From contig VZQC01009967.1 in assembly GCA_009823505.1 (NCBI GenBank), positions 884,971-948,970 on the forward strand: a stretch of 64,000 bases of DNA, in the 5' to 3' direction. Both the position numbers and the translations under genes were made by a program. Every line of letters starts with the position of its first letter. Positions within the stretch are counted from its first letter, which is position 1. The notes beneath the pieces were generated by a model, which was not told where the DNA came from, did not search any database, and saw only the letters and a program-made list of their open reading frames with translations. The stretch comes from Rhizomys pruinosus. Lineage: Eukaryota > Chordata > Mammalia > Rodentia > Spalacidae. Shown in pieces: positions 23,935 through 37,176 of the stretch.

Positions 23935-24424
23935 GAAACTGAGCGTAAGAACAGAATACAGTCCACAGAACAGGAGTGGACTTGAGCATGCATGCATCTC
24001 AAGAACCAAGTTTGGATCCATGGGTTTTCATTAGAAATGGAAAGAAAAATTCATTAAAGGTATAAAGTAGACCTATCTTTTGGTGCTTGTGTTGGCTGGA
24101 AGAGGTTAAATGACCTCAAGGTGGTCCACAGGAGTCTAAGCGACAGGCTTTCTAGGTTGTTGGGTCCCAGAGTTCAACTGCTACGGCTCAGTCACTCTTT
24201 TCTGACTTTATCTCCTTCCTGCATCATTTTCCCCAGATACACAATCTCCACAATGTCTAAGGGGGTTGAAGGGCAAGATGTATCTTTGGAAACTGCTCCC
24301 AGCTGAGGGGGTTCTGTGGTCCCTATGCAGGCTCTACCGCATTGCTTATGTCAAAGTTTACCACCAACTTGAGTTCCTACACATGTTTTACATGAACAGG
24401 AAGAAATGCTTTACCACACTGTTC

Positions 24425-25235
<811 letters not shown>

Positions 25236-25346
25236 CTACAGTTTGACTTCTTCCGCATTCTTTATATTCATAGATGTGCTATCCATTGTAAGTTAGGTGA
25301 TATAGTCCATAGGATTTTAAACATACCTCACATTCACAAGGTCCAT

Positions 25347-25688
25347 TCAATGTGTGAGTTCCCAGGTTTCCTTCAATACTTGTGAGAAAATTAAAGTTAC
25401 ATGGCTTCTTTTCAGATTTTCATACTCATGTGATGTTTTTCCAGAAAGAGACATGACATGCCTTAAATCTATTTCAGGATTTTCACAATGGTCTTCAATA
25501 ATCTGATCTTCACATTCATAACCTATTGCAGTGAGGTTACTGCAGGTCTCCAGCATCACATCTCCATAGAGATTCTTCTGAGAGGAATCCAGCAAATCCC
25601 ACTCTTCCTGGGTGAAGTTCACAGCCAGCTCCTCAAAGCTCACATAATCCTGGTCTGGTCTGAATAGTCCAACAATGGCCATCTCCAT
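25347..25688 (-). pseudogene. KRAB-A box relic of the retrocopy
   Basis: The open stretch of 113 codons starts [18 protein letters not shown]. It then shows the KRAB-A signature [34 protein letters not shown] and LTAIGYEC. In intact proteins this domain recruits TRIM28/KAP1 for transcriptional repression. After about 100 codons the frame runs into TGA (...KETWELTH). The expected continuation ([14 protein letters not shown]) is in another frame, so a frameshift has separated KRAB from the fingers. Translation of this piece alone would give a KRAB-only peptide. There is no evidence that it is made. Confidence 0.88.
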
Positions 25689-25959
25689 GCTGGAGAGACC
25701 AATAATCTGGTAGTTGTTCAGCCCACGAGGCTTAAATGTCAGTGAAGGACGTCGGCAGCTGCAGCAGCAACAGCACAGGTGTGCTCGCCCGCAGGAGGTG
25801 AAGGTGGGCCAGGAAGCAGCACCGAGGTCTTCCTTGCTCTAGATATCTGGGCCACCAGTGAAAGTGCCACCCGCACTGGGCTGGGGGACAGTCTTCTCTC
25901 CTCAGTTAGTCCTTCCTGAAATCACCTGGCAGACATGTTCATATTTTGAGGTCTGACTA

Positions 25960-26440
25960 CTTGGGATTAGATAAGCTATCCTGGATCTATCCCCAGAGGA
26001 AAACCACCTGTCCTCCCAGCGGCCCTTGAGCCTGTCACTTCTCATCTACAGGCAGGGCCTTATGAAACTTCCCCTATCCATGTTGGCCTGTCGGCTGCTG
26101 GTGTCGTTATGCAGGTCTTGTTTAAGCATCCACATCGTTGGGAGTTCATGAGGTGTCTTCCCTGTCAGTCTGCAGGGCATTATCCAGCAGCAGCATCTGT
26201 CCCAGTCCTGTGGCTTTTGTAATCTTTCTGCCCCCTCCTCCACTGTGTTCCGTGATCCTTGGGTTGCAGTGCAGATGTATCGTCAGTTGTGGCCGGGCAC
26301 CCAAAGTCACTTATTCTCTGCATTTTGACCAGATGTTGCTCTCTGTAACAGTCACCATTGTGGTAGGGCTTCCAGGCTCGCTAGTGCTCTCTGCACTGCT
26401 CCGGGGATCACAGCAACGCCCACGGCAGAGGACCAAACCG
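25960..26440 (-). mobile_element. L1 3'UTR-like sequence serving as the retrocopy's 5' leader
   Basis: On the minus strand this stretch contains wording typical of rodent L1 3'UTRs: CAAAATGCAGAGAATAAGTG, GAGGGGGCAGAAAGATTACA, GCTTAAACAAGACCTGCATA, CCCAAGTAGTCAGACCTC. It lies inside the target-site duplications, so it was part of the retrotransposed transcript and not a separate insertion. The family assignment is from memory of L1 3'UTRs and needs a repeat search. Confidence 0.55.
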
Positions 26441-26474
26441 CGCAGCATTGGGGCCGAAAGGCGATAATCTTATT

Positions 26475-27076
26475 TTCTTACACTTATTTATGTGTATGTG
26501 CATGTGCACATGACATCATGCTCTTGTGGAGGTGGGAGGACAACTAGGGAAAGTTAGTGTAGGTATTCTTTGACTCCTGCTGATATCTTGCTTGCCTATG
26601 AAACCTGCCTGGCCCCAATTGTCTTTGATGCCTTCGACAAAGCATTGTCATATTCCTTTAGTGATCTGGAGCATATGGCCTGAAATCCGGCCTGTCCCAA
26701 CCCCCAATTCTGTATGTCCCAACCCCCTACAAGGTTCTATATAAAAACCCTGAGTTACAGTAATAAATCGACCATTTTCTCTTGTGGAATTACTTCAGGT
26801 CCCGTCTCTGCATCCGTTTCTTTTTTCTCTCTTTGTCTCTCTCTCATTTTCAGGCCTCGCTTCAGAATCCTCACCCTCCCTGCTAGGACTTAGACCCAGG
26901 CTCTGGAGCCCTGGTCCAGGGAGGAAGAACACCTCGTGGAAGGCAGCACACATGTGATATATTTAAAACAACAAGTTAGTTCTCTCTTCCACCACATGGG
27001 TTCCAGGGATGGAATTCAGGTCATCATGCTGAAGAACAAAATTCGCCCTTACTACTGAGCTATCTTGCTGGCCAGA
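26475..27076 (-). mobile_element. B3-type SINE split by the solo LTR
   Basis: Pieces 26475-26551 (tgtgtatgtgcatgtgcaca, ggaggacaactagg) and 26980-27076 (tctctcttccaccacatggg, ttccagggatggaattcagg) join into one antisense B3 across the LTR. Confidence 0.75.
26558..26973 (+). mobile_element. Solo LTR, class II (ERVK-like)
   Basis: A 416-bp unit starts TGTAGG and ends CAACA. It is flanked by the 6-bp direct repeat agttag (26552-26557 and 26974-26979), the duplication size usual for class II endogenous retroviruses. Inside are a TATA-like tatataaaaa at 26738-26747 and AATAAA at 26762-26767, followed by a pyrimidine-rich stretch as in R/U5. No internal region or second LTR is present, so it is a solo LTR. 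It splits a B3 SINE into 26475-26551 and 26980-27076. The exact family is not identified. Confidence 0.75.
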
Positions 27077-27104
27077 AACTGTGCTTTTACAAAGTGTATC
27101 AGTT

Positions 27105-27245
27105 TGCATGGGTGTATGCAGACATGATAAGTCTTAACATATATGACAGAATGCATGAAATCCTGTGGACATGCTATGGGAGGGTAAATAGGAACAAGAT
27201 GTACTGTAAGAAATGTACAAAATTCAGTAAATATGTACATTGAGA
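27105..27245 (+). mobile_element. Short L1 3'UTR tail
   Basis: The text acatatatgacagaatgcat followed by gaaatcctgtgga matches 10041-10070 of the twin-primed L1 closely and ends in a decayed A-rich tail. Confidence 0.45.
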
Positions 27246-27507
27246 AAAAGAGCTTATCAAGTGATTCTAAGAGATGAACCCTCTGACCCTTCAACTTTGG
27301 TGTCTGATTAGTTGTTTATCATGCACTGGGAGAGTTAGCCTTCACTGAAGACTGGAGGTCAGTTTCCTGAATGTGAGGACATTGGACATTCTACAGCTGC
27401 AAAGGCTTTGAACCATCTGGTGATCTGGCCCTTTACAGTGACAGTACTCTAGGTCAGACTGGAGTGGCACATTAGTGATTATTTCATGCAAAATTAAAAA
27501 AATTATT

Positions 27508-27590
27508 TTATTTTTTGTGTAGGAGTGTTATGCCTTCATGCATAGAAGTGCACCCCAGTGCTCTTAACTGCTAAGCCATCTCTCCAGCCC
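27508..27590 (-). mobile_element. B2 SINE fragment, internally deleted
   Basis: The plus strand reads gtgctcttaactgctaagcc and atctctccagccc at the head end. The middle is deleted. Confidence 0.65.
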
Positions 27591-27871
27591 TTAATGCAAA
27601 TCCTTTAACTAACTGATTTAATTCAGCAAACAATCATTCAATCCCTGCTACATGACAGTCTATTAAACAAACTGATGTCATCCTTAACCCTCTAGAGTGG
27701 GAAAAGACAGGATTGTTAATAAAGATTTATGACATGGGTGCATGATCGTTTAGACTTTCTACTATATGAACTTCACTTACATTGTTTGTAGTTAGTAATA
27801 CTTACATTTCATAGATCAGTTGGTTCTATGGTATAAGAAATTTACCTGAAATGGGTCTTCAAGGGAACCAG

Positions 27872-28040
27872 CATTCAGTGTTCAATTATGGTTTCTGCTT
27901 CCAGTTACTGCCTGATTTCCTGACATGATTTCCCTCAATAGTAGACTACAGTCTGGAACTACAGGCCAAATAAATCCTTTCCTCCACTAAGTCTCTTTGG
28001 TCATAATATTTGTTATGCCAACTGAATGAAACCAGAAAGC
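27872..28040 (+). mobile_element. Fragment of rodent hAT-like repeat
   Basis: Only the 3' half survives: ggccaaataaatcctttcct, then tctctttggtcataatattt. Strongly decayed. Confidence 0.4.
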
Positions 28041-28774
28041 CATTCCTCTTCCCCACCCACATGTAAGTTAGTACAAACAAAAGTGATACTGGAAACACAT
28101 ATATAAATAACTATATTTTAAAGCAAAAACTTTAACATTTAAAGTATAACATTCTGTTTTACAGGAGCAAGTGCTTTAAAATGCTTGGAGACATGAGGCT
28201 CATTTCAGGGATGGTTAGATTTGTCAGGAGAAAGGGCACAGAACAGAACACGTTGCCATTTGTAGAAGACTAATTGACATTTTAAACAGTGAAACTGAAA
28301 GAACAGTTAGATTGAAGAAGGAAAATACTTCTTTATTCATGGAAGTTGAAAACAGCTGTAAACATCTAAACCAAGCATCTAGCAAATAAAAATATCAGGG
28401 CGTCCCTAATTTACCCAAGAGGATGCCATCTCCTTATGTGACCCATCAGAATTCACAGTCAAGGTCCCCTGACCTACAAGAAGATCCCTTTCCAGACTGG
28501 GTAAAAAGAAGTAGAAGCCTTGAGGACAAAGGTAGGTATAGAGGGAGACAAGGGACTCAAAGGGGAGGTTTGCCAAGCTGTAGAGTCAGCAACCATATGT
28601 AAGAGCAATGGCCTTTTTCTATCTGAGGTTTGCTCACATGTCAACATCAAAAAATCATGTTGGGATAAAAGAGATACTAAGAATGATCATGCACCATTAA
28701 GAAGATATTTTCAGAGTTGGAATCTGATCTGATTACTAACAAAAGAAGACAGATTAACTGTGAGTTTTAATGCT

Positions 28775-28978
28775 ATTTGGTTTTTTTTTTCACTTTTTTA
28801 TTATATTTATATAGTGGAGGTGTGGGGGGGGCACATGTGTGTTATGATACATATGTGGAAGTCAGGACAACTTGCAGGACTTGAATCTTTCCTTCCATGT
28901 GTTTTTATGGAGACTGAACTCAGGTCATGAAGCTCTGTGCTAGGTGCCTTTACCCACCTTGCCGCCCTGCCATCCCTA
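28775..28978 (-). mobile_element. B3-type SINE
   Basis: Antisense: gtggaagtcaggacaacttg, then gagactgaactcaggtcatg, with a T-rich tail at 28781-28790. Confidence 0.65.
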
Positions 28979-29749
28979 ATGCTGTTAGACAAATTCCAAA
29001 TGTGCCAGACCTGGAAGAAATTATCTCAGAAATTCTTCCTTCAAGATCCACACTCACTTTTTGTCTCTTCCTGGGATGTTACATTCATCTAGTTTTTAAC
29101 CTCTAAGCCATTTCCACCCTAATGTTATTTTATTGTGGTGTTTTTCTTCCTATGCCTTCATGGGGCACAGATCAGGGTATAACCTGTGTTCTGCACCGTT
29201 ATTCCTGTGGACTTCTAATGGAGTATCATGAGGGTCCTGAGGATGACTCTCATGAATCCTTGTTGCTTTCACCACTTATTTTTTCCCTACTCAAAACCCT
29301 CTCAATCATATACTTGCAGTCAATTGATTAATAAGGAGACAGATCCATGGGTATGAGGGGTCGAGGGATGACAGGCATGGCCCTTTACAGGGGACAATAC
29401 TGATAATTGAGCCTCCTGAAACCATCTAGGTATGGGGTATAGGTATGTGGTTTTTCCTACTTTTCCAAAATAATTCAGTATCAGCTTAGATGTGTTAAAA
29501 CAGAAGGGTGAGACATACGTCATCCATAACATGTGAAGTTCCGGAGAACTGGTGAACATAGAGCAATGGGCGCAAATGATAACAACAGCACTTCAGATTT
29601 TATGGTCCTTATCAGATGGGAAAGATAAGATGCCCTATATCAAATCTATCAATGAAGATTACACAAGGAGCAAATACAAGAGTCTTTCCAAAAAGGTTTC
29701 TATAAATCTGGTTTACGATAAGGAAAAGTGGTATTAACAATGGCGATAA

Positions 29750-29895
29750 ACTAGGTGTGGTGGCTCAAGTCTATCATACCAACACTTCAGAAGCTGAGAC
29801 AGGGGGATTCTCTTGAAGTTAATGTCTATCTAGGCTAGATAGTGAGTTCCAAGCCAGCCTGGGATGCAGAGTAGGTCTATGCCTCAAAAACTATC
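29750..29895 (+). mobile_element. Old B1-type SINE
   Basis: Diverged sense copy: actaggtgtggtggctcaag to ccaagccagcctgggatgca. Confidence 0.7.
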
Positions 29896-29974
29896 AAAAG
29901 AATAGCATTATCTAATTTCAACATCTATTAGAGATGAACTGATGGAAGTTAAAAATGTAAGAATGATGATTTTT

Positions 29975-30097
29975 AGCACTTGGGAGGCAGAGGCAGGCGG
30001 ATCTTTGTGAGTTCAAGGCCAGCCTGGTCTACAGAGTGAATTCCAGGACAGCCGGGGCTACAGGGAGACCCTGTCTCGAAAAGACCAAAGAAAAAAA
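29975..30097 (+). mobile_element. B1 SINE, 5' truncated
   Basis: Perfect 16-bp target duplication aagaatgatgattttt at 29959-29974 and 30098-30113. The element starts at agcacttgggaggcagaggc. Confidence 0.95.
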
Positions 30098-30689
30098 AAG
30101 AATGATGATTTTTGCTCTCTCAGTAGTGAGAAATCATATTTCATCTCTCAAGAAATCTGTTACATGCTGTCAAAATAAATTTCACAATGGTAGATTCCAT
30201 CCTAAATAAATCTGTGCATTTTTTTACAAAATCATTTATGATATATAATCCGTATAGTTATAAATTCATTTAGAAGTGCATCTATTGACACTATATAGCA
30301 AGGAAGCTACTGAGTCAGAAAGTCACTTGGAAGTGCAAGGGATTGTGGCCAGAAACTGAAGCAGACACTGAGTCTTTAGAAGGAGTCAGGAAATTACGAT
30401 GTTGAGATTTCTCTCCGGGAGCTGCTAGTTCCTTGATTCCCATATAAAAGCTCTGCTAAAAAGGGAAGAGGAACAAAATCAAGAAGATGAAAAGGCTTGG
30501 TTCTGATAAAACAAATGAGTTTAGGACAAAAAGAGCTGTTTAGCATAAAATCCCCTTAGACTGTCTGAACATATTTATTACAATATTAGACACTTTATAA
30601 GAAAACAGTGAGAAGAGCTCAGGAAGAACTCTGACCAGTCTTGCCTATGCATTTAATTTTCTTCCTATTTCCAACATGACTTTTAATAT

Positions 30690-30698
30690 TTATTTTTA

Positions 30699-30743
<45 letters not shown>

Positions 30744-30916
30744 TGTTATGAGTGAATGTACTCTGACTTCAGGGGCCAGAAGGGGGAATCAGATACCCTG
30801 GAAATGGAGTGATACACAGCTGTGAGCCACAGGGACATGGATGCTGGGAACTAAACTCAGGTCCTCTGGAAGAGCATCAAGTGCACTTAACAACTGAGCC
30901 ATCTGACCAAGCCCCA
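30690..30916 (-). mobile_element. Old B2/B3-type SINE with expanded (TG)n
   Basis: The head, on the minus strand, matches B2-type text (gagccatctgaccaagcccc on plus). The tail side contains a 42-bp (TG)n at 30701-30742. Confidence 0.7.
30701..30742. repeat. (TG)n
   Basis: About 21 TG units within an old B2/B3-type SINE. Confidence 0.97.
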
Positions 30917-31216
30917 AGGTTCTGAAATAATTTTGATGGCTGCCTACCATTGTAGTCTATTCCCCAGATCCCAGAATAAGAACAGGATCTGCAGTGTGGC
31001 CTTAGACATTAACCTTCATCTTGTCCTGTCTCCAAAATGATAAAATCATAAGAATACTCTTGGCTGAGGACCATATTTTTTTGGAAAATGGAATCATTTG
31101 AAAAAAACTGTGTTACGTGGGGAAATGTGTCATGGCAGACTACTAAAAAGTAAGGAAAAATGCTCAAGAAAATTACGAAGTTTATTCAGCCTGTCTTATT
31201 TAAAATGGAAAAATCA

Positions 31217-31364
31217 GCTGTGTGTGGTGGCACACACCTTTAATCTTAGCACTCGGGAGGCAGAGGCAGGTGGATCTTTGTGAGTTCAAGTCCAGCCTGG
31301 TCTACAGAGTGAGTTCCAGGACAGCTGGGGATACAGGGAGACCCTGTCTCTACAAAACAAAAAA
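31217..31364 (+). mobile_element. B1 SINE
   Basis: Target duplication ggaaaaatca at 31207-31216 and 31365-31374. Sense copy with gtggtggcacacacctttaa. Confidence 0.94.
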
Positions 31365-31544
31365 GGAAAAATCAATATACTGAAATAGATTTTTTTTACA
31401 AATAACAAGTATTAGTTAACTCTAACCTACTCTCTGAAGTTTTTCCCTGTTGATGGTCTTTATTTTATTGTGTAAGCTGCTACTTATAACCATCAGATTT
31501 GCATCCATGGATATTTTTGATAACTTAAAAAGAAGGAGGAACTG

Positions 31545-31745
31545 TAGAGGCAGCTCAGCAGTTACATGCATGGCTGCTCTTCCAGATGACCAGGTTTGGT
31601 TCCCAGTACCCACAGGGTAGATAACAGCCACCCATAACTAGAGTTCCAGAATACCTGACCCCATCTTCTGGCTTCTACAAGCATTACACACAGGGTTGCA
31701 CTTACATAGATGCAGGCAAAACACACATGGTGTGAATTGCCGTCA
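31545..31745 (+). mobile_element. Old B2-type SINE
   Basis: Decayed head gtagaggcagctcagcagtt and body ttcccagtacccacagggta are recognisable. Confidence 0.65.
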
Positions 31746-32708
31746 CAGTAAAATTTTATCACATAGTATCTTCTTCATGGTTGTGCCTGTGTATGTGTGT
31801 GTAGTTTGTGTGTATGTATGTCTGATATTTGTATACAGATGAAAGGCTACACACAAGTTCACACCATGTGGATTATAAATAACAACGAGGAATGAAAAAA
31901 TAACTGAATGGAATGGATTAATTTGGAGGCAGGTACCATATTTCAACTATCTGTACCCCAATGGTCTGGTTCTACTCCACAGTCAAAAGACTGGAAAGTG
32001 TTTTTCAGCAACATTCTCCCTTGGCAGTCTAGTTCCTTTCTAGAACATTCTGGCTATTTCAAACTGATTCTCATCTTGTGTGGATGATTCTCTCTCCTGT
32101 CTGGGATGTCCTTCTTTCACTACCTGCAAGCCCACATTTAAGGCAGGATCCCACACATTATGATCTAATAGCACTTTGTGAAGAGACATGTCTTCCTAAT
32201 TAAAATGCCAAACAAGTCCATATCCCACTATCTTCAATATATTTTTAGCATATAAAAACAATTCAGTAGTTGTTAATTTTTTCCTATCATCATTAAGGTG
32301 ATATTGACAATAAAGAAGAACACAGCATATATTAAAGAACAGAAAAATGAAAATTAGTAAAATATCTTCTGATGCTTGAGGGAATTATCAGAGGAGAAGT
32401 CACTTCAGCAACAAGAAGTGCAAGAAGCAGGCTTCTCTCATCCTTTAAAGTTACACAGTGATGATTATGTAGGGCAACTTTTATTTCCCTTGTCTGGCAA
32501 ACTTTCAGGAACCCAGAGGAGGATTCTATGTTAACCAGCCAAGCAGTCAGGCCTCAAAAGATGCACACACACATATCTCTATCTTTCAGATTGTTAAGCA
32601 TAGGTCTTCCAGTCTATAACTTCACTTTTGAAAAAGGACATTCTTTCAGAAAACTGTGTTTCCTTCAATGTTAGACATTTACAAATGGGAGTGTGCACAT
32701 GCGTGTGC

Positions 32709-32710
<2 letters not shown>

Positions 32711-32743
<33 letters not shown>
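32711..32743. repeat. (TG)n
   Basis: About 16 TG units. Confidence 0.97.
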
Positions 32744-32746
<3 letters not shown>

Positions 32747-32990
32747 TTAGAGGAATATGTCATGGCTCTTACTCTGCCTTATTCTTTGAGACAGGGCCTC
32801 TCAGTGAACCTGGAGATAAGCTGGTGGGCTGGACGCTTCATCTATACTAGAGCCTCTGCCCTTACAGGTTGGAGTTACAAGCATTCGTGCAGTCATGTTC
32901 AGCTTTTTATGTCAGTGGTGGGAACTGAACTCATGCTCTAGTTTTTATAGGAACTACACTTCACCACTTAGCTGTCTCTCCAGCTCTAGA
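32740..32990 (-). mobile_element. B4-like SINE
   Basis: A B1-like part (ttgagacagggcctctcagt) is followed by a tRNA-like head (gggaactgaactcatgctct to agctgtctctccagct) in antisense order. A (TG)n precedes it. Confidence 0.6.
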
Positions 32991-33578
32991 GAGTTTCTTC
33001 TTCTGAGATCCATTGAGCCAAGGGTCATGCATGTTTCTTTCCGTTGGTGGACACAGTAATCGGATACAGCCCAGACCCTGGCATGTAGTAGCTATTCTCT
33101 ACATACTCAGTTATAAAATATTTGACTCCAATGTATATTCAATTCTAGACTGTGTTATACTTTTAGCATACATTATACCAGGAGCTAATGAGTGAGCTAA
33201 TTCTATCTTCAAGAATGCTATTATCGTGAGTTCTACAATATGCTTCTTGGGTTGTCCTCATGGTAACAAGCCTGCTTACAGCAAGCATGTCTGTTAGTTC
33301 TGTTCTTACAGTTGAGTTGAGAAGATATTTGGAGCTAATAGATGTCCTCAGTAAGGAATCAGGCTAATTTTAAGAGAGTGGGTGGGTTTCCACTGAGAGC
33401 TTTGACCGAATGTATGGAATCTCTAGGGGTTGCCCAAATGACTGGTAGGAGCTCTGCAGATACAGATGCATGAGGATACAAGTTGACCTTCACCCACAGA
33501 GTATGTGAAATTCAGAATGAATCTGTACAACAGAGAAATCAATCTTTTAACATAAAATTGGAATAAGAGTGACCTTAC

Positions 33579-33719
33579 CTGAACAGAAATCATCCGAGTA
33601 CCGGTCATAAGCGGCTCTGCAGTCCCTCTCATCACATTCACAGGTGTCCCCATGAATGTCACCCCAGTCCCCAGTTGGATCAACATCATGACAAGAACAT
33701 TCACCACATACACATGTCC
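33579..33719 (-). CDS. Itgbl1: Itgbl1 exon (probable exon 6), I-EGF repeat
   Basis: This 141-bp exon is phase 1/1, with acceptor ...cccacctag and donor gtaagg. It translates as [20 protein letters not shown], then [18 protein letters not shown], then [10 protein letters not shown], with eight cysteines. The [13 protein letters not shown] loop is longer than in most I-EGF modules and is a good identifier of ITGBL1. A second, out-of-frame open stretch overlaps the exon on the same strand. I treat it as a shadow because the cysteine spacing fits only the phase-1 frame. Confidence 0.95.
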
Positions 33720-35600
33720 CTAGGTGGGAGAAAAGAATTTTGTGACTTAACTGTGGGATATTGACTATCCATTGAAATGGACTTGTTCAGCCAATTATAT
33801 TAATGAGCATTTAAATGCAAGAAATATCATTTTAGGTGACTTAACATGAATGAATAAAAGTCAATGCTACTGGAAAAATTAAAAGAAAAGAATTTTGTGT
33901 GGGTCCAGACAAGAAAAAAAATCATGAAAGAATGCATCTCGCAAGTTTCTATCTTTAAATAGATTCTTTTGTGTTCATAAATATGCATATTCAGATAAAA
34001 TGCTTGAAAAAGATAAAACACCATCTGAAGTTGGTGGCAGAAACTTCTTATAAATAAAGTTATCCATAATTAAATAAGATTATTAGATATGTCATTAGCA
34101 GAGTGTTAATTTTTCTCAAAAATAAGACGGAAACAATATATCATATTTGTTTGCATTTAATTATTTGACAAAATAAGAGAAGGATAACAAAAATTTTCTC
34201 AAACTATAAATGCATGATTACAAGCTTTTTGTGAACTAAGATGAAAATGGCTTAAGAGTTTGGGAAATGTGGTATGAATGAAGTGTTAGGAGTGGAAGAT
34301 TTGGATATACCCAAGCCAACTTTAGAGGTAGAACCTAAGAGAACTGACTATGGTGATAAAGAGGGTGATGGATGTGGGGGTCCTTAGATGCCTCTGAGGA
34401 AAGGTACATGTTTGTTAGGTCAGAGGCTGGGTTATAGAAGTTGTTAGAGACAGACCTGAGAGGTGTCACCTTGGTAAGTCAGAAAACTACAAAAGCACAA
34501 AAGTCTGATAATACTTCATTTATATTACTCTGCATAGATTATCAATAATTATATTTAATGTACGTAGTCAACAAATTATTTGTGTGATAAATACCCTCCT
34601 TCTTTATATAAATATCAGTTGGACTAAAAATTTTAAATGTACAATATAGAGCTGCAGAGTATGAACAAAAATAATTTTTATTACAAACTCCTGGAACAGA
34701 ATTACTAAAAGGGGGGGAAATGGCAGTGGAATTCACTACATGAAAGTCTGAAATTTGAATTGGGAGCAAAACACCCTAAAAATAGCCAAAAGGCTATTGA
34801 AAGAAGTTATGCATATGTATCTAAAAGACACTCACACACAAAAAAAGACACTCACACACAACCAATTCTAGGGCATCAACCATGAAGTCTAAGTATACCT
34901 AGCTTAACACAGGCAAAGCCAGAGTACAAGAACTTTTCTGGAAGATTAATGATAAGCATTTCAGAGTTGAGCACCCTGCAGCCGAACATTACTATTGAGA
35001 ACTTCAGGTAAGAGATCACGATAGTTAGAATTCTTCTGGGTGTTAGATTGTCACTGTTGACAAAGCCTGTTTGCAGCCAGACCTGGAAAGTATATAGAGC
35101 AATGAGGACTCTCCACTTCTGAATTATGAAACAGCTCATGGAAAATCCACTCCCTATGCTATTTAGGTATTCATCACTATTCAGTATAATTCTTCACCTA
35201 ACTTTATATGCCCAGTAGAAAACAAAATGCAAAACTCTCCTGTGCTGTAAAATACATATATTGTTCATATATTTCTAAAAAATAACTTACAAGTGTTGCA
35301 AAGATCAGTCTATAAGGAATTAGTGCGTTAACGATAAAAGCATAATGTAGGTTACAGAGCTGTTACTAAGAGTAATAACAAGCATTTTGCTCTGTGAACA
35401 TGGAAAGAGAAGTAAAATAATTATTAAATGGAAAAATAAAGTTACAAATAAGTATGTACAGTATGATTTATTTGGGGCACACAAATTACAAAGGAAGAGC
35501 AAGCCATGCAAATAAATTTAAATACATAAATGTAAACAAATGAAGGCTGAAACATTGTTAGGAAGAGTTAGGTGTTAAAGATACTAACATTCTGAGCCTT

Positions 35601-35757
35601 TTTTTTTTTTTTTTTGGTCTTTTTGAGGTAGGGTCTTCCTTTAGTCCTAGCTGGCCTGGAGCTCACTCTGTACACCAGGCTGGCTTTGAACTCACAAAGA
35701 TCTGCCTGGCTCTGCCTCCTGTGCTGGGATTAAAGGTGTGCACCACTATGCCTACTT
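35601..35757 (-). mobile_element. B1 SINE
   Basis: Antisense copy with a T run at 35600-35616, then gtagggtcttcctttagtcc to attaaaggtgtgcaccacta. Confidence 0.92.
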
Positions 35758-36618
35758 CCCCCTTTTTTTAACTTTACGCTTAAAATCAATCACTTCTTGA
35801 TTTTAAGAAGTGGATATGCACTGTTTTCCAGAGTGTGTAAGTGTCACAGGGAGCACTAGCCATGAACATGTGATATAGGAGAAGTGTCTCAGGAAAAGTG
35901 AAATCCAGTATGAATCTGTGGGTAAGCCACAGAGGACACCTTATCACCAGGGAGCTGTGTCTACAACATTGTTTCCATGTTCCCTGAGAATGGGTTCAAA
36001 AGGAAGATGAGGTAGGTATGCAGAGACTCAAGTCTGTCTTCTTTCTAGAGACTTGATATAAGCAAATGGTGCCAGAGTGGACTTCAGTGACACCTTATGA
36101 GGGAAAAGGATTAATTTCATTGGCTCCCCCTACCCTGCCCTGCATTCCTGGAGCTCATGAGCTAGGAACCTTGCTTAAGCAAGGTAATTCCCACTGTGGC
36201 TTTGCCAAACCTGCCAGAGAATGCTGCAAGCTTGAACAAGACGAGAGACCAAAGCAGGACCTCCAGTGCACGCTTCTGAAGGACGTCTGCCCCTCCCCTG
36301 AGAGCTGGCCCTCATTCACAGCCTAACCAGTAGTACTCTCTTCCTTTCTGAGCTCACCACGTACATACTTATCTTCCAGAGTAGCACAGTTCATGCTTCA
36401 TATACTGACAAATAGTGGCTAGGTACCAAATTAGAGTAAAAAGGATTTAGGCAGAAGAGAGGAACTTTCAAAATCGCAGTGATTTAGTGTGCTGCACAGC
36501 AGGAAGTATGCATGAACAGATTTTCATTGGGATTTTTTTTTCGGGTAAGTCTGGGATTTTTGCTTTCCTTCTTCTCTATACTTTTACCTGATTTGTCAAT
36601 ATTTAAAATATTGCATAG

Positions 36619-36835
36619 GGGGCTGGATGGCCCAGTGGTTAAGAGCACTGATCACTCTTACAGAAGACCTGGGTTTGATTCCCAGCACCCACATGGCAGC
36701 TAACAGCTGGAGATTCTGGGGGAATCCAACACCCTCTTCTGATCTCTGTGGGCATTGCATGACACAGGTGCACTTACATACATGCAGGTGATACACTCAT
36801 ACACAAAATATTTAAGAAATTAAAATATTTTAAAA
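36619..36835 (+). mobile_element. B2 SINE
   Basis: Head ggggctggatggcccagtgg, body ccagcacccacatggcagct, tail aatatttaagaaatta. Moderately diverged. Confidence 0.88.
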
Positions 36836-36903
36836 AATAAAAAGGAAAAGATTGTGTATTAAGGCTTTCCATATGAACATGGTCTATTAAAATACATTTT
36901 TCC

Positions 36904-37081
36904 AGCTGGGCGTGGTGGCGCACGCCTTTAATCCTAGCACTTGGGAGGCAGAGGCAGGTGGATCTTTGTGAGTTCAAGGCCAGCCTGGTCTACAGAGTGA
37001 GTTCCAGGCCAGCTGGGGCTACAGGGAGACCCTGTCTCGAAAAGACCAAAAAAAAAAATAAAATAAAATAAATAAATAAAT
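36904..37081 (+). mobile_element. B1 SINE
   Basis: Perfect 15-bp target duplication aaaatacatttttcc at 36889-36903 and 37082-37096. Near-consensus body and AAAT-type tail. Confidence 0.96.
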
Positions 37082-37176
37082 AAAATACATTTTTCCTTTA
37101 TAGATATAGAATTAGTGTTTCTTATATTTTTATAGATTTATTGTAAAAAACAAAAAACAACTTACCACTCATTTAT

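Noticed and set aside
33423..33713. Second open frame over the Itgbl1 exon at 33579-33719
   Set aside because: It reads through the splice donor into the intron and lacks the I-EGF cysteine spacing.
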